Origin: Taenia hydatigena
Taxonomy: Eukaryota > Platyhelminthes > Cestoda > Cyclophyllidea > Taeniidae
NCBI GenBank assembly: GCA_036345935.2
Contig: JADWOT020000001.1
Location: forward strand, 26,383,232-26,447,231
Direction: 5' to 3'
DNA length: 64,000 bases
Within the stretch, counting starts at the first letter, position 1, and every line of letters starts with the position of its first letter. The position numbers and the translations under genes are program-made. Below the pieces are notes generated by a model. The model was not told the DNA's origin. It ran no database searches and worked only from the letters and a program-made list of their open reading frames with translations. This document shows, in pieces, positions 1-14,400 of this stretch.

Positions 1-429
1 CCAGTCGATTGGCCTAAGGTTGTAAGGAAAAAAAACAACAGTAAAATCGGTGATAATGACAGTGGTAGTAGAGGGATTAAAGTACTTGGGAAAGTGATGT
101 CCCAAATACAAACTAAGTTCAGCGGTATCCTGTTCATTGTGTCAACTCAACAGGGTGTCCCGAAAGCAAACGTGTTCACAAAGGAACTCAGAATAATCAT
201 AAAGGCAACACGTCGGTCAAATGCAGCAACGACTATCATTGCTCTTCCTGATCAATTCAAATGTGGCCCATATGCGTTGCTGACAGTAAACCTGGCTTGA
301 CCTCGATAATCGGACTAGAGGATGTGTGGATCAGGAAAGGTCTACCAATGTTTTCTTGATTGGAGATTCGCTAAAGGCGACACCAACCATAAAAAACAGT
401 TCCTTCATTCAACTGTCCAACTACTCCTC

Positions 430-720
430 AACTCATCCATCCAACTGCCTTCATCTCTCCGTCCCCTTAGCCAACTGCATATCCATTAACAATAATGTCT
501 GTTCATCCTTTCATACGTCCATCTACTATTCATTAGCTCATTCATTCTTTCCTTCGCCAATCCATCCATCCATCTGTCCATCTTTCCATCAACCTGTCCA
601 AACTAGCCATTTATTCACACATCTGTCCTCCTAGCCATCCACCCATCTCGCTGTCTGCCCATCTGCCCACCCGTCATAGAATCATTCATTCATTTCATTC
701 ATCCATTCAGCTGCTCATCC
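430..720. repeat. Degenerate (ATCC)n / CATC-rich low-complexity tract
   Basis: The stretch is dominated by imperfect repeats of ATCC, CATC and CATT. The long serine/histidine/proline-rich reading frame across it (326-634) is a by-product of this composition, not a gene. Similar tracts occur at 12480-12560, 12850-13010 and 40560-40760. Confidence 0.8.
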
Positions 721-3700
721 AGCTCTTGACAATGCCATTTGCACGATTCAATACCTTCACAAGAATCGGCAGTGAACACACGCCCAGTAAATGCTAATAA
801 AGAAAGCAGTGTTTACGCATGTGAAAGGTAATAAAACAATCAAATTTACTGTTTTCAAAAAATTTCTATGTGAGTTGGCATAAAAATTGGTAAACAGAAG
901 TTTACTGCATACGCTGCTTAACAGATGGCAGTGAGGTAATACAGCTGTGTTTATCTTGGTAACAGGGCTACATTTTAACGAGAAAAAATATGGGATAATG
1001 ACAATCAAATGAAGCAAATACTCCTCTCTCTTTTAATCCTTAAACCTTACCCTTCTTGACCTTTAAAATTGCATCACAGAGACTAAATGCGATATTAGGG
1101 AAGAGGAAAAGGATTCACTTCCGCCGTGGGCGTGTAAAGCGCATAAGCCTCTAAGGTGGGCAGCATTGTCATCCTGAGAACAAGATCTCACGGCAGCATT
1201 TTATGGCAGTGTAAATTACTCCAACAATGCAGCACCCTGCTTTGGTAGTGGTGACTTAATGCATTGTCTTCGCAGTCGGTGTTTCCCTTTTGGTTGAGTG
1301 GTCCTACCCATAAGTCCTCCATACGCCAATATAATGGATCTTCATTCATTATTGACATGATTTACTAGGAACTGAAAGGAAAGTGTGGCCTCCAAATTCT
1401 GTCGTAGGGGCTTTTTCCACCTCGTCGGAGTTGATGTAGACAAACGCAAACTCGAGAGGTAAACACAGACACCATGACAAATGGCACCACAGCTTTTTGG
1501 GTAAACGAAACCCGATTTGGGACACATCAAGAGAACGTATTCCAGAGGAGACCAAGGAGCTATCAAAGACAATGTCTTTGCAAAGAAAGAGAAAACTGCC
1601 TCAGAATGGCTCTGTGATCTCCTTCGCCAGAGTGGATTTTACTTCGGTGTTTACCACCAAATCCCTGCCCATCTGTGCACCCATCAGTTTTCCCAATAAT
1701 ATTACCTCATTTTCACCCGCATATTTATCCATAGAAATTCATCTATCCACCCAACCATTCGTCCACCTGTATCGCTTTCAGCCATCTACTTTGAGGACTT
1801 ACATCACAATTGCCTACATCAGGTTCCATAGTCCAAGAGTCACAAGCAATGGTCAAGTTTTACACATTATTAAAAATCCAAACCGCCACCATCATTATTA
1901 GCATTAGCATTTATAGACAGAATGCAATGAAGAAACAAAAGAACTTGCGTTTGGGATTCACTTAGTTTAGCTAGTGGTAAAAGCGTTGCTGTGACACACA
2001 CACACGCAAATCCAGTACACAGCAGCGCCCGCACGCACGTTTTTATGCAGTTGAAGGTCGGCAGTAGCAGCAACAGCAGTAAGTACGGCGCAAGAATCGG
2101 GCGATTTTCGTCCTCAAGGACACACGCTGCCACTTGGCACGTGCTTTATATGCGTTACTACGACTAAGACCACCAAATGCAATAGCAAAGTGGAGCCAGT
2201 TTGGGAAGTTAAGTAGATACAGGGAGGCAAGCGGTCAGGAAGGAATGAATACTGCGTTGGCACAAGGAATATTGCTCTCAATGAAGACAGAGAAGAGGAT
2301 GAAAAGTTGCCACTAAGATGAAGGCTCGAGTCAAGTCCATTTTCTGCCCTTTTCACTCACTAGCAACCTATAAAAGCAGCAGCAACCTCGAACCACACCT
2401 TTCCGTGCGACCGTAATAAACCTCATTCTAGACTTCCACACTTTGCGCCTTCAAGAGGCGCTCCCACGTCCAAAATAAATAAGCACCTACCCCCCATGCT
2501 ACCATTGTGATACCCGACTTTGAACCCCTCCATTACAATTGTCGTGATAGTAGGACTGATTAAGCTGTTCGAAAGGAAGATGGGACACTATGCGAAGAGG
2601 CTGCTGTAGGAAGGCATCTGCTGAGGATAAGTACACCGGTGAAGGCCAGAAGCAGATGGCCTGTCAAAATTACGCCAGCTCCCACCAAATGACCGGAATC
2701 AATGCGCCACGCAACGGCAAGCACTTGAAAAAATATGAGAGAAAGCAGCGACACCCTTAGGAAACATTTACAGAAGAGTGTGAAGACAGCTGGGTAGCGA
2801 AAAAGTGTCAACCGGACGGTGAGGTAAAAAAATGAATACACAACATACTTTCCTGATCACACTAGTGGATAATCGGTCTCATGAAAGTCAGGCGACATAG
2901 GAAATGAGCTTGTGGTGGAACACTCACCATCCTCAAACAAGTCATGTTCAATGCAATCAAAAGTCTTAGCTTAGAGACGAACTACGACAACACACTCTTC
3001 CCTCCTATCCTGAAAGTAATGCTAGTAGTCCCCCACTTTCTCAAGTGAGGAGTGCAGAGAACCAGTTACCTATTTTTCATTGGAAGCAACTTCGAAACAA
3101 TTTCACGACATTATAAAGCCCGATTCACCCGTAAATTTACCTGCTGGTCCTCCACGTTACGACAATTCAGCGCAAGGAAAAGACGACATCCTGGCGTGAT
3201 GAGTAGGCCATCTCCGGAACTGAGCAATGATGGTGATGCGATAGCCACTGTCAGCGGAAACGCGCAATGTCAAGCTATTTATGTAACTACTGCAAAACTA
3301 GCCCCATTTTCCCACGAATTATCGTTGGTGTTGATTTCCTTTGGCACAACTTACGCATTAAAATTATCCTCGCGAATACAATCTCTCAGGTGCTTACCGC
3401 CCTTTCGGTGCCACACGCATCGACGGATTCCAGAACCATTAACCTTGTAAATTTTAAATTAATAAGAGGCAGATGCAAAACATCTGTTCTGTTCTGTTAG
3501 AGGCACTTGTTCTACGAATGCACTCCTAGTGGTCTAACCAGGTGTGCCAATAGCTTCAGACCGCAGTACCAACTTCAGTTAACACAATAATACTTCCAGG
3601 TGTGGATTGCAACTATTTAAAGACGCGAATCGTTGTAAAGCATCGTTTGCTTAAACACGAGCAAATAGACAACCTTTTAGCCACTATCAACGCGCCGAGT

Positions 3701-4806
3701 GCGAATCGTCTCAGGGACCATGAAAATAAAAGTGTGGATAAACGAATGAAGCTGCCAATGGTGCGAGGTGGAAGAAGTCACCAATCACAGTGAAGCATGG
3801 TACCCTCGACAGTGTGCGCACATCTGCCGGTGGGAACAAACGCGACCTAAGTCGACTTCACTTACCTGTCTTGATGAATATTAACCACTAGAATACTGTC
3901 AAAAGTCAATTTTAGTATTGTGCATATGCGCGTGCGTAAGTGTCAACTAGACAGACGATTTCCGCACAGACAGGGGGAGCACAACAGTTCTACTTCAGGC
4001 GAACGGCACTGAAATGGACTTACGTAGACCCGTGTGGCTGTCTTTAAGCCTATCGGCTTTACATGTGGGAATGCTTATACCACGAAGACAACCAAAGCAG
4101 CGTTCGAATAAAATAAGCGTGAGGAAGCTTGTGATGGTAGACATTTGAAATTGTCGAAAACAATAGCGTGAATCTAAATGTCATCAAAATGACAGGAATG
4201 CAGACAAGGGAAAAAGAAAACCGGGTCCGACAATAGTCAATACGGCGAAATGTTTTGAGGAAGGGTACTTTATTTGCTTTGTTCTCCTCTACCCTTGATT
4301 ACGTGCAACACCGATTGCCTTTCAAATGCTGACCTCCTTTTGCACATAGATTTACGAAGCATCCAACAGTGTAAATTTGCTTCAATAAACCGTATCTTCT
4401 TTGTATGACACCTCATTCACACGTTTTAGTCATCTCGATGCTCCCTTGGGCTTCATCTATCAAATCCGTAGTTCTCGACATCCTGTTACATCGGTAAGTA
4501 CCCAATCTCCGTGGCGCGCTTGCGATCCACTATTCACACCTCAATGCTTCATTCGTGCGTACATCTAGTTTATTGTGCTGAAGTAACTGGCATATAATCA
4601 CCCCACTCACACATTCGATAGGACTGACGATACGCAGGCGGAATGCACGAATAGCAAAGCATGATACTGCTATAGAGGGTAATAATGCTATGGCAGAAGA
4701 AAGAGCACCAGCGATCCCTACCTACCATGACGTGGACTAGGTGAAGAGAAAGTAGCTTCCTTTTCCTCCATCAATTGTTGTTTTGCTATTGCTATGGTAT
4801 TTGCAG

Positions 4807-4941
4807 GTGAAGGGGAAGAAATACTGGGCCACATCAAGTTTTACGCCAAACTCACGACCACGAACAAGGGGTCTCTGGGTGGAGGTTGTGGAAGTTTCTA
4901 TGTTCCGATATTTGGACACGTTGTCTTTGGTGTCAGTGAAG
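4807..4941 (+). pseudogene. Inverted relic of NPC1-like exon 8
   Basis: On the plus strand this 135-bp stretch aligns over its whole length with exon 8 of the minus-strand NPC1-like gene (11008-11143, 136 bp), at roughly three quarters identity by eye. It keeps a TTTGCAG acceptor and a GT donor at the same edges. One base is lost about 45 bases in, so the frame shifts and the cysteine-containing exon peptide is destroyed. Resemblance continues into both flanking introns (about 4770-5040), so this is a genomic DNA duplication and not a reverse-transcribed copy. It sits in inverse orientation to its parent gene, inside or just beyond intron 12. Confidence 0.75.
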
Positions 4942-5462
4942 GTTAGAAAGGAGGAGAGAGCAGGAGAAGGAAAGTAGGGAGGGGGAAAGAGGAAGTGTAC
5001 AAGCTTTCAGTTGACCAGCCACCTCTTGATTACTGGCTTACCAGCAGAAGCATTTACGATGAATAAAGTAACGAACTCTGGTACATCTTAAAAATTATTA
5101 TCCTCTTGGCTTTCTTATCCAATGAATGTCGTACCTACCAGATAACGCTAAAATAGCCTAAGTAGTGGATGAAGCTCAGGCTTTAGAAGCACAAATGGAA
5201 ATAACCACCTCAGTAATTTACACCAACCACCTCTTTTGTCGGCCCTTTGGCACTCGCGAGCTCTGGAAATCTTAATTGCAAAAATTCAGTTGCAGAGTCA
5301 TTTCCTTCCATAAGGTAGCAATATTCCCTCAGATGCATGCAATGGGAATGGAATTACTTAAGGCTGCAGCCAAACATTTCTACGGATAGGGAATACGACG
5401 CCGTTGAGATTATTTCAGGAAAAGTAGGAGGGAGAGGGAGGGTGGAGGGGGATAGAGCTCAC

Positions 5463-8400
5463 CTCCACGCGCTTCGCATCCAGAGTGAGGAGAGCTGTGA
5501 AGGCGAAGATTTGCAGGACAAAGTTGATGACGATGGCCACACCGGCGTAGAGCGCAAACACACGAACAGCAGGCATGTCTGTCATAGCACCTAAAAGGAC
5601 AGAACAGAAGGAAGGAAATCAGTGAAGTGGTCAAGACTCGCTGGCTGTACCAGCATTATCACCCATTCTTGGAAGAGAAAGGATTTTCTCGCATCTGAGC
5701 TAAGTGGGAACGAAGTGTTCGAGGCATTAATGAGGGCTTTTCCATGGCTTGAGGGAGAAGCTCCACTTCGGACAGGTAACTCTCACCTTGAAATGGACTT
5801 GGCCAAAATCAGACCATCAAGTTAATGACTCACGCCCCTCGCCTGTGACCAAGTCGACCATACACAAACACTGACATACATGTCCAGAATGAAGGCTGCG
5901 GACCAAACATCCAGGGCCCATGCCAACGTGACTGGATGTCAGCAGAATGTCATTCTGAGCTTCATGCAAAACGAGAACGCAACAACAACAACCACGAGAG
6001 AGCCCTATGCGATTAAGTGATTGACAGAAATATGCCAATGTAGAGGCACCACAAATGTTTTAAAAGGAAACCAGTAAAACACCTAGAATCGGTGCCTCTT
6101 CGGCTTGCAAGAGTTGTAGAACAGCACAAGAAAGGAGATTTTGCAATTAATTACGCGAACGAAAAGCAAACAAATGAGAGAAACACGATCAGCATCACAC
6201 ACAGCTTGGTGTTTTTCCACCCTCAACTCAAATCACGTTGTTGCTCAAATGTCAAAAGTGTTGGTTGAAGCAAGACGCAGGACAGGTGGCCGACAGTTCA
6301 TGCATGTCTAACTCTAGAACGCTGATGGATCCGTGGGGCTAGTAATAGCAAAATCACTACCATGCATGTGTGTGTGTAAGTGTCGCAATCCGGAGCTTGT
6401 GCCAATTCCCCACATCGTTCGACTCTTGTGGTTCAAGGTCACATTAATTAGGGATGCAACGGTCCCATAATTACTCAAGCATAAACGTCAATTATACGAA
6501 ATACAAGAAATCATTTCTGCGATTGGGATGAATAAAGCAACCGAACATTTAACAAGTCAACCTTCGTGCTCCACTTGTGCCAGATGCCTGAGCCATGGCT
6601 CTCAGGAGTAACTAGGGTTCAACAACAATAGCAGGAGGCATGACAGGCTCAGGATTAGCTATCTTTGTACTCCGAGATAACGTAAGCGTGGTTGCATGCA
6701 TAGTTCCGATAAGGCTTATGTCTGGCCCGAGCAGGAGAAAGAAGTTGGCTGTGGATAAACAAGAAATACTTTAACTGATCATCCTCAGCTCTGGTTCCTC
6801 AATAATGGCCGCTTCCAAAGTGGGATTCAACTAATCTAATCAGAATCTACAAGGTGAATACATACGTCGTCCCGTCGGTATGTCAAATCACCGCATTTTC
6901 CAAACAGTCTTCATCCCTTTTCCAGGGATTACCTCCACTCACTCAATCACTACCATGACTTCCACCGAGACACAAGGGTCAATCGCTTAAAGGGCTGAGG
7001 AGACAAGGTGCTGATTATGTATTACATTGCCTTTTAGTAAAGCCTCTGCCGAATATTTCAGTTTATCCAAACTCAGTTACCAAAGTAACACCATTTAACG
7101 TCGACAAGTTAATGAAGTCTTCAGCATTTGATAGCTGCTGCAACCTGATGGGACGAGTGAGTGAACATACCGCAGAAGAAGGCGACACATTCGGCCAGGC
7201 TTGAGAGGAACATAGATGGACCCACACGACCCATTGTCTTCGCAATACGTGCCTCCACAGGTGCACGACCAGCTTGACGCTTTCCCACCCCACCGTTGCC
7301 ACCATCATCATCATCTCCTCGTCTCCGTCGTCTTCCACGCCGTTCTTTCCTCACCTTTCCACTTACACACCCACCAACGCCACCACCAACACAGCCACCA
7401 ACGCCGCCTGAACTCGCCACGCCCTCCTCCACCACATCGTTGGCATCATTCGCCATACTCTCCCGACTTCCAAAGCCACCCTCCTCATCGTCATCGTCAT
7501 CATCTACTTCCTCCTTTTCGTGCATGAGGAAGTCCTGCACCATGATGAAGATGTTGTCCACACCTACAGCCAGGACGAGGAAAGGAATGACCTCAATGAT
7601 GATGAGGGTGGCGGGCACACCAAGGTAGGACCAGAGACCGATGGAGGAGAAGACAGAGGCAAGGACTATTGACACACCGCCGATGCTAAGCGAGAGTTTC
7701 AGGTCGATCTGGGTAATCGAAAAAAAAAGTTGTAAGTAAAAGACGATGCTAATTCGCGTAAATGTCAACTATTAGTCTTGCCTCTCTAGTTGTTATGCTG
7801 AGCTCGACTTTTCCCGACAATTATGATGAAATCCTTTCACTCACCTCCAAACACCCACATCCCACAACATGGTCAAGGGCAACGCGAGCGGTACACAATA
7901 CCTGCTTAGTTCTTACGAAATGTGATGGTTTGCATTTAGTCTTCATTTAGGTGCTCACGTTTGTAGTGGACGGATGGGAGCCTAGATTACACAAAGGCTG
8001 GACAGTCGAATGGGTGCCTAGATGAAGCCATCTACACAAAATACCATGAAATGTTTATTTATCGTTAGGGGAAGACACTGCCTTGCCTACAAAGATTAAA
8101 CCCAATTACCCTTTGCGACGGTAAAATGAGGTTTAATTCATGCCACTTATGTTGCGAATCTCCGACCTTCAGAGGAAGTCAAAATTAGTTATTCACACCA
8201 AAAAATACGGTTTTCTGGGTGTATTTCGGGTTCAAAGTAGCAACGGTCCCTTTCGAGGCTATTCTTATTTCAACTCACCACAGAGAGATTTAATTCCCAT
8301 TAAAAAACCAGAAGGGGGAAGGACAAACGCGCGGAACGACTTTATCAGGCAAACAATAAAGTTGCCACTCAAAGGAGCATTGTTGCTACCAAGGCGACGG

Positions 8401-11400
8401 ACTGACTAAAACACGTGACACATTTTGCATCATTTTCAACACATTTCCTTTCCTTCGTTTTCTTAATCCTGAGATTGGCTGTAACAAGCCATAGAAGCTA
8501 AAGCTTTGACACGATTAAATGCGTTCCCACGCAAACACATCCGCTGTGGGGCGAAGTAGCATTCAGCCTTCAGGGTAATGCGTCGAAGTAACCCAATTTG
8601 TAAAAGAAGAGAATTTACAAGTAGGACCTACTACATGCGATGCTCTCCTGCCGATTGATATTCAGAGGTTTCCCCATCACAACCCATCCACGTTTTTACC
8701 TTGTACCTGGTTTTCACTCATTCAACAGAGTCATAAAACTGGCAGCAACCACAACGACGCCCACATTACCACAGAAGCTTCACATAATAGCCCGATGCAC
8801 CATCACACACAACAACATTGGTAAGGATGGTGAACTCACGAGACAGGTTCGAAGTCCACGATAGTTGCCGAGGCAAATGCTGACATACACTACCATGATA
8901 GTGTAACTGATGACAATTGTGGAGATGTCCGAGTGCGACTGTCGAACAATTTCATCCTCGACTGAGCGCTGAAAGGAGGAAATAAATGCACTCCAACTCC
9001 GAATCATTAAGTCTTAAGCAAGGTTCTTAACTTTTACTGGACATTTTTGTCATCAAGAAGACATGGAAAGCTTTATTTTTTTTCGCAGCTGGATAAATAA
9101 ATGGATCTCAGACCGAGAACCGGGAAACACTACTAATGCTATAGTCATTCCTGTCACGAAGATCGTCCAAATACATCTTGTGACTGGAACAGGGAAACTG
9201 AGTGCTCTACCAATCTAAGGAAGGAAATTCATAGGGTTGGGATTTCAAAGATCTCATCATCACTTGTGAATAAACCCGGCTACATCATTTTTAATTCGGA
9301 GGAAAATTATCATTATCCGTTTCAACTGCTAAGTAAACACCTCTTAAGTCTTGCAGTGATGTGTAAGCACTAAGCCATTTTATTTCCCTTCTTGAATTGA
9401 TGCATTCAATTCACATCACACTTCCGTTTGCGCCGTTTCAGTTTTGTTCCCACTTAACAGAAGAAAAAGTGGCCTCTGACCACCCACGCCAAACAGGCAG
9501 CCAAGCAAATAAGCCAACAAGAACCTATTATGCATACCTACGGCAGTGTGTTTACACTAGCACAAAGAAATCTCTGACACACACACACACACACACCCCA
9601 CATGTTTGTGTGTGGAAGTCGTGTTGACCCTCTAACAGGGACAATGTCTGCCTGTTGTACATGGCCTTCACCAAGTTAACACGGAGGTAGTTCACTTTAA
9701 GTTGATTACCTTCGATCCGACAACACCTCAAAGTAACGAGTTAAGAGTATTTACTCTCACACTAGTAAATTGGCTTCTGAAAGAACGAAGGAATTCTACA
9801 CAGTCTATTGAAACCGACAGCTGTGAGGGGAAGCAAGAAGAGTAGGGAACTGGCACTCGACTAGGACCCACCTCAGCAGCAAAACTGACCACAACTTCGG
9901 GGTGGGTAGCACGCCAATTGAGAACCGTACGAATGAATTCGCTCTCCCAGGCTCTAGCCATCAGCACAGTCGGCGAATCGTGGTCCACGGAGTTCTTCAC
10001 CAGAATCGTTATCACCACTGCTGTCGACTGCATGTAGTCATCGTCTGCAATGAATGAGGCAATGGAAAGCAGTCTTACAGAAGGGGACAACTTCGCGTCT
10101 ACAAAACGAGTTGCTACTGGTACAACCAAGTGGAACCGGAACATTTCGCTTATTTCCGTGATAAATCTTCAAACTGCAATCTGTCTTTCGACATCATTAT
10201 CAACAAGAACTGTAAACCATTTGATGGATCCCTAGAGTTAAGTATGTTTACACGACATGAGGGACTCAAGGCTTGTCAGTCTACCAATTATGCAGCTATT
10301 TTGGCGTTTGCTAGCAGACAAACGAATTTGTCCGTCCACTAACAGTCCCACGATTATGCAAAAATCATTGTAACAAGCTTCGGTCAATCCCTATCCAATA
10401 AGTACAAAGTTCTTTCATCCGGTCTATCGCAGGTCTACAGAGAACTAACATTTGTGTTAATGAAAACAGAAGCTTTCATAGCAATTCCCTTGCAGTCGTC
10501 TAAAGCAGACAGCAACAGTTGACAGACAATGAACAACCAGCTTTACGATTGCAACTTTGATGGAATTCAATACGACAATAGCGGGACTACCTAGGACCCG
10601 AAACCGTAGTGCTCATACACGAGCACACGCGACCGCGGGTCGCGTACTCGACTGACCTTTGGAGCCTGGTGATGGTCAACCACGTTGTGTGCATGCGTTC
10701 ACATGTGTGTATATTGCGGAGTGAATCGTCAAGGCGCTACATTTGGACGTGGTTTCGGAATGACACCAATCGACCTCCGCAGCGATGTAATGCGCGAGAT
10801 CTGACTTCTCTTCACACCCGTGGTCGGTTGGTAGGAGAGCAAGAGTAAGAGGAAGTCCGTCACTTTGCCAATCATTAATGATTCCCTTCCAAAGTTAGCA
10901 ATCAACAACCAGTTTTCAAAGCTGATAGCTTGTAGCATTCCCTTTCCTCTCGCTTCCCCACCCACCAGCCCTTCCTTCCTTCCTCTACCTCTTTTCTTTA
11001 CCCTCACCTTCAATGCCGCCGAACACAACGTTGCCAAACATCGGTACACCGGCACGTCCACGACATCCACTCAGAGGCCCCTTATCCGAAGTCATAAGTT
11101 TGGTGCAGAAACTGAGGTGGTCTAGGTAGTCCTTCCCCTCCACCTGCAAACACCACACAAACAATAAAGCAACATTAGTTAGGAGACAACAAATTGGATC
11201 CCACTTCACAAAGCCCACATCACGACAGATAGGGCTGGTTAATACTCTCTCTTCCTCTCGTCACACCCATAACACACGCACAGAAAAAGTGAGATGTGCT
11301 TCGAAAATGGACTGGTAAATGGGATTTTCGTGAACCACGTAGCGGTTATTGCCTTTGTCACAGAGAAGGTACAGATTTCGTGGTGTGTCACTTCCAAGTG

Positions 11401-14400
11401 GTACTTCTGTGATGCTCAACACTATCTATCATACAAAGACTATTTCTTTCTCAAAAGTGATTCTATTACTATTTAACACATCCAAAAGTGTTTTATGACA
11501 TAACAAAGAAACTATGTAACCCGCTTGAGCTATGGTCTGGCAGTCACAAGTTAAGCTAGCAAATTGCGGCCTAAAAATTGCACTCCAGCACACGATTCGA
11601 CTGCGATCAAGCGGAAACGATCAAATATGGAACCTGAACAGTGTGAAAGGCAGTGATAGTAACATGAAGAAAACAAGTTTGACGTACCACGGCATCCAGC
11701 AGCGTTGCATTGCTCTGCAAGTACTCCAATGGACTAAACACACCACATTCACGCGAAGCCGGTTCCAGTGGTTTGTAACAAATATCCTCCAGTGCCACCT
11801 CACGTTCCAACGCCCCAGTGAAGGATCGCACTCGGGTAACTTTGGTTTGAAGATCAAGCACCTACAAACGCGATCGGTTGAGGTAAGGAAATTTAGTTTA
11901 CTACCAACCTACCGATTTAAGGAAGTCCTTATCGAAAACAGTTCCAAATGTTTGACCGTTTCGCACGTACGGTGTTGCATTCACTGGACGTATGATAATC
12001 TGCTCGGTTCTGTGAAACGGCCTAAAAGGACAAACAACATGGATGAGGTGACAGGCTTTAGCTATACAGTAACCGCACGAATTGTGTAAACAATGAAAGA
12101 ACAGTAAAATTTAACATTATTTCAACATTTCTGATCTGATAACATTTAAATAAACTGCTATTCATGCAAAGTTGTGTTTAAATACGCAGATAGGCTTTTA
12201 GATAAAAACTAAATTGACGCATAACATGGAGTGTCATAATCGGAGGCACCAATTTTAGCCACAACGATGCGCTCATCGTTAGCATGTGAATGCTATCACC
12301 CCTGAGAAGGCGAGTTGAGGCTGGAGAGAGCAAGAGGGTGCCAAGTCCATTAAAAGTGTGCGATGACGTCGACTGTAATGCAAATTAGGCCATCCATTAA
12401 TCGTCAAACCATCTTGGACAGAAGGGCGATTGTGGTGGTGATAAACCTAACCGTGATAGCGCAACGCAGTTGTTGTCAACCCGCTCATCCATCCATCCAC
12501 CCACTCCTCAATGTATCCATCCATTCAAAAACTTATCCACGCCCCACCCATCCAACTATCTATCAAGACTTCCGTAAATTTGGGCTGAAATGCTATTCAC
12601 CGGAGCGTAAGCACTTAACCGAGGTTCGCACAGTTACTATTAACAGCACCTAGAGTCACATGATTCTAGCCCGGAGAAAAGAGGGAAAACGGATGGATGA
12701 ATGGCTAAAATCGCAAATCCATAAAAGCTAACTAGCGATGTTAAAAAAGTGAAAGATCACCTGATGCTTGTTTGTCTAAGTTCAACCAAGGTTTAAAAAT
12801 TGGGATGGCTTTAGAGTTTAAATGAAATCAACAGTCCCAATGGTTACTTTATCTAGAACCTCTTCATCCACCTAGCAATTCAGCCACCCATTTATTCCTT
12901 TCAGTCATTTGTCCATCCATACATTTACCCATCTCGCCATCTATTCAAGCATCCTTTCATCCAAAATCCACTCCCCCACATAATTATTCAAGTAATCTTT
13001 TGCCCATTCATCCACCAATAGTGCGGAGGAGTCAAAAAGTGGGACGGACATAATGGTTAAGGCGATGTGGAGGTCCATAAAATTCCACCATGGGAAGGGA
13101 TGCGCATGTACCCGAAAATTTATGGCACCGAAGTAATGCCATGCGATCCTAATGACTATGGAGATCAAATCGAACAATCCGTTCATTGACTCTTGAAAAT
13201 TGTAGTGATGCCAGGTTCGTGCATTTGAATCCACCTATGAATTCATTCACTGATCTATCAAGCCACTCTCCCCATTTGTCTGTCCAGTTGAAAAAAAGGT
13301 CCAGATAATGGGGCTAGGAATGTAACCTTCAATGCTAATTTGTATGTGACAACATGTTCGCATAAATGTGATGGCAACACCAGTCGAGAACACCAATAAA
13401 GCATAATAGCCAAAGTTAAACGCATTGAAGGCAATGGTATCAATCCACCTCATGCAGTCAAGTCCAACTGTTTTTAGACTACCCATGCCTCTACTACCTA
13501 TTAATGCAATCATTCAGCAATTATCCATCCGCTTATTCAACCAACAAACCCTCTCATTCATTTCCTCCTTACTATTCAGCCATAAGCAGGTACATATATG
13601 CGCCATGTGAAAGGCTCTGTTAAGCCTCGATCTACAGGAGCAATTACTCCGCACTTATCAGGATGTTTGCTACTGCAACTTTAGTCACAATGGATAGTTA
13701 AGAGCATTTCGTACTAGGCGCTTACCCAAAGTGCTCATCGAAGTAGGCCTTTTCGAGACGAGCTCGAGAATTGGGATCGCTCCAGAGCTCCACGGGGTCT
13801 GTAGTCACTCGGAAACGCAAGAAACCGCAACACGCAACTGACAATAAAGTGATGGTTAGGAGGAGGGTAATGCGTGGAAATCGAGCCACGAGAGCTCCCT
13901 GACGAGCGAATAACTGAAAGAGGAGGGAGTTTTGCCTTATTTAACCAAAGCACCATTATGCTCACGAAGATTTCAGAGCCAAGAACCTTCCCAATGACAA
14001 GAAAATTAGCCAATTTATATCGTACCAGAACCTGAAGATTAGTAACATCGCCTGTTAAAAAGTAGAAAAGGAGAGTGGCGATTGGGTAGCAAATGACACT
14101 TGAATAACTACCACTCGCCAATCCATTCACCAAACAAATCGCCACCTTACATACTCATCTACAAATGTATTCACACGATCAGTTGCTGACCAAGAAACTG
14201 AATCATCAACACTGTAAGAAATTGAGCTTTAGAGACCTTTTATCTTATCAGTTCGTAAGACACTGATAATGACCCAGCTTGGTAGTAGGATAGCGAAGAA
14301 AAAACAGAGCCAGAGTGGAAAGCAAGCTTTTTTACGGAACCTTTATTTTCGTAGTGTGGTTAATCAAGTAAGTTTTCCCGCTTGTTAAATGGGAATTTGG

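Larger units (their letters stand above)
1..5462. other. Left flank without a recognised gene
   Basis: I see no exon that matches a known family here. If the minus-strand NPC1-like gene continues past 5463, this stretch is its intron 12; I looked for the expected second-half NPC1 exons and found none. The stretch holds degenerate CATC/ATCC repeats (about 430-720) and an inverted copy of an NPC1 exon (4807-4941). A hydrophobic minus-strand reading frame at 2560-2841 has no family match and may be chance. Confidence 0.5.

Noticed and set aside
326..634. 102-codon Ser/Pro/His-rich reading frame
   Set aside because: It is the translation of a degenerate ATCC/CATC repeat tract.
2560..2841. Hydrophobic 93-codon minus-strand frame
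   Set aside because: It might suggest a membrane-protein exon, even the missing NPC1 second half, but no NPC1 motif or other family signature is visible and no clear paired splice sites were found.
7216..7628. Long plus-strand frames rich in His/Pro and Ser/Pro
   Set aside because: They are antisense shadows of the Asp/Gly/Arg-rich insertion in exon 11 of NPC1 copy A.
11911..13620. Head-to-head small gene candidates in intron 5 of NPC1 copy A (12941-13234, 13247-13513)
   Set aside because: The frames have no domain or family signature and lie among ATCC-type repeats in a long intron.
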